Below the pieces are notes generated by a model that did no database searches, had not been told where the DNA came from, and was given only the letters and a program-made list of their open reading frames with translations. A stretch of 12,234 bases of DNA from Actinomycetes bacterium. GTDB taxonomy: Bacteria > Actinomycetota > Actinomycetes > S36-B12. A program made the position numbers and the translations under genes. This document shows, piece after piece, positions 12,197 to 12,234 of this stretch (positions within the stretch are counted from its first letter, which is position 1; every line of letters starts with the position of its first letter). The stretch covers positions 1 to 12,234 of the forward strand of contig JAUHZW010000044.1 of assembly GCA_030425745.1 (NCBI GenBank), written 5' to 3'.

Positions 12197-12234
12197 ATGA
12201 CGACGATGACCTCACTGCCTGACCTCTCAGCCCT
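12197..12234 (+). CDS. 5' end of a gene following serS
   Basis: ATG 12197, 12 bases after the serS stop, opens a frame (MTTMTSLPDLSA) that runs off the window. An in-frame ATG at 12206 is an alternative start. No good ribosome binding site is visible, so the call rests on position and orientation. A HAD-type hydrolase often follows serS in related actinobacteria, but nothing in these 12 codons tests that. Confidence 0.35.
   Translation, partial: MTTMTSLPDLSA

Overview
The window is high-GC chromosomal DNA from an actinobacterium. TANNNT -10 boxes without clear -35 boxes, several genes whose start codon sits where transcription should begin, and the protein families present suggest a Microbacteriaceae/Microbacterium-like organism. 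That placement is inference from style, not from a marker gene. I see no phage, IS element, CRISPR array, tRNA or rRNA.

Layout. (1) 1-1014: the first codons of an unknown minus-strand gene, a 301-base divergent control region, then a secreted NlpC/P60 peptidase. (2) 1015-3011, minus strand: an OmpR-type response regulator and its sensor kinase with a 4-base start/stop overlap; the kinase stop directly abuts the peptidase stop. (3) 3084-6286, plus strand: an ApbE-type FAD:protein FMN transferase overlapping a four-histidine ferric-reductase-like membrane protein, then a second unit encoding a PepSY-like secreted protein with an Asp/His tail and a membrane-anchored coiled-coil protein. (4) 6323-7561: a MoeA-like protein lacking several usual active-site residues. 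(5) 7562-10690: a TSUP transporter, a TrkA/RCK potassium channel and a PIG3-type quinone oxidoreductase in a tight operon, bracketed by two long palindromes that each follow a stop codon; a 23-bp AT-rich palindrome covers the operon promoter. (6) 10865-12184: serS, apparently leaderless, then the first codons of another gene.

The most notable signal is in block 3. The promoters of apbE and of the PepSY-like gene carry nearly the same 20-base element (17 of 20 identical), built of two TTACC/TAACC half-sites 11 bp apart and placed at exactly the same distance from the -10 box. Tandem 11-bp half-sites are the usual binding style of OmpR/PhoP regulators, and such a regulator is encoded divergently next door. 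My reading is that the two-component system controls both units, which together form an envelope redox module: flavin transferase, membrane haem reductase, an acidic His-containing secreted protein and a basic coiled-coil partner. No FMN_bind-type flavinylation substrate is visible here, so the ApbE target is either elsewhere or unconventional.
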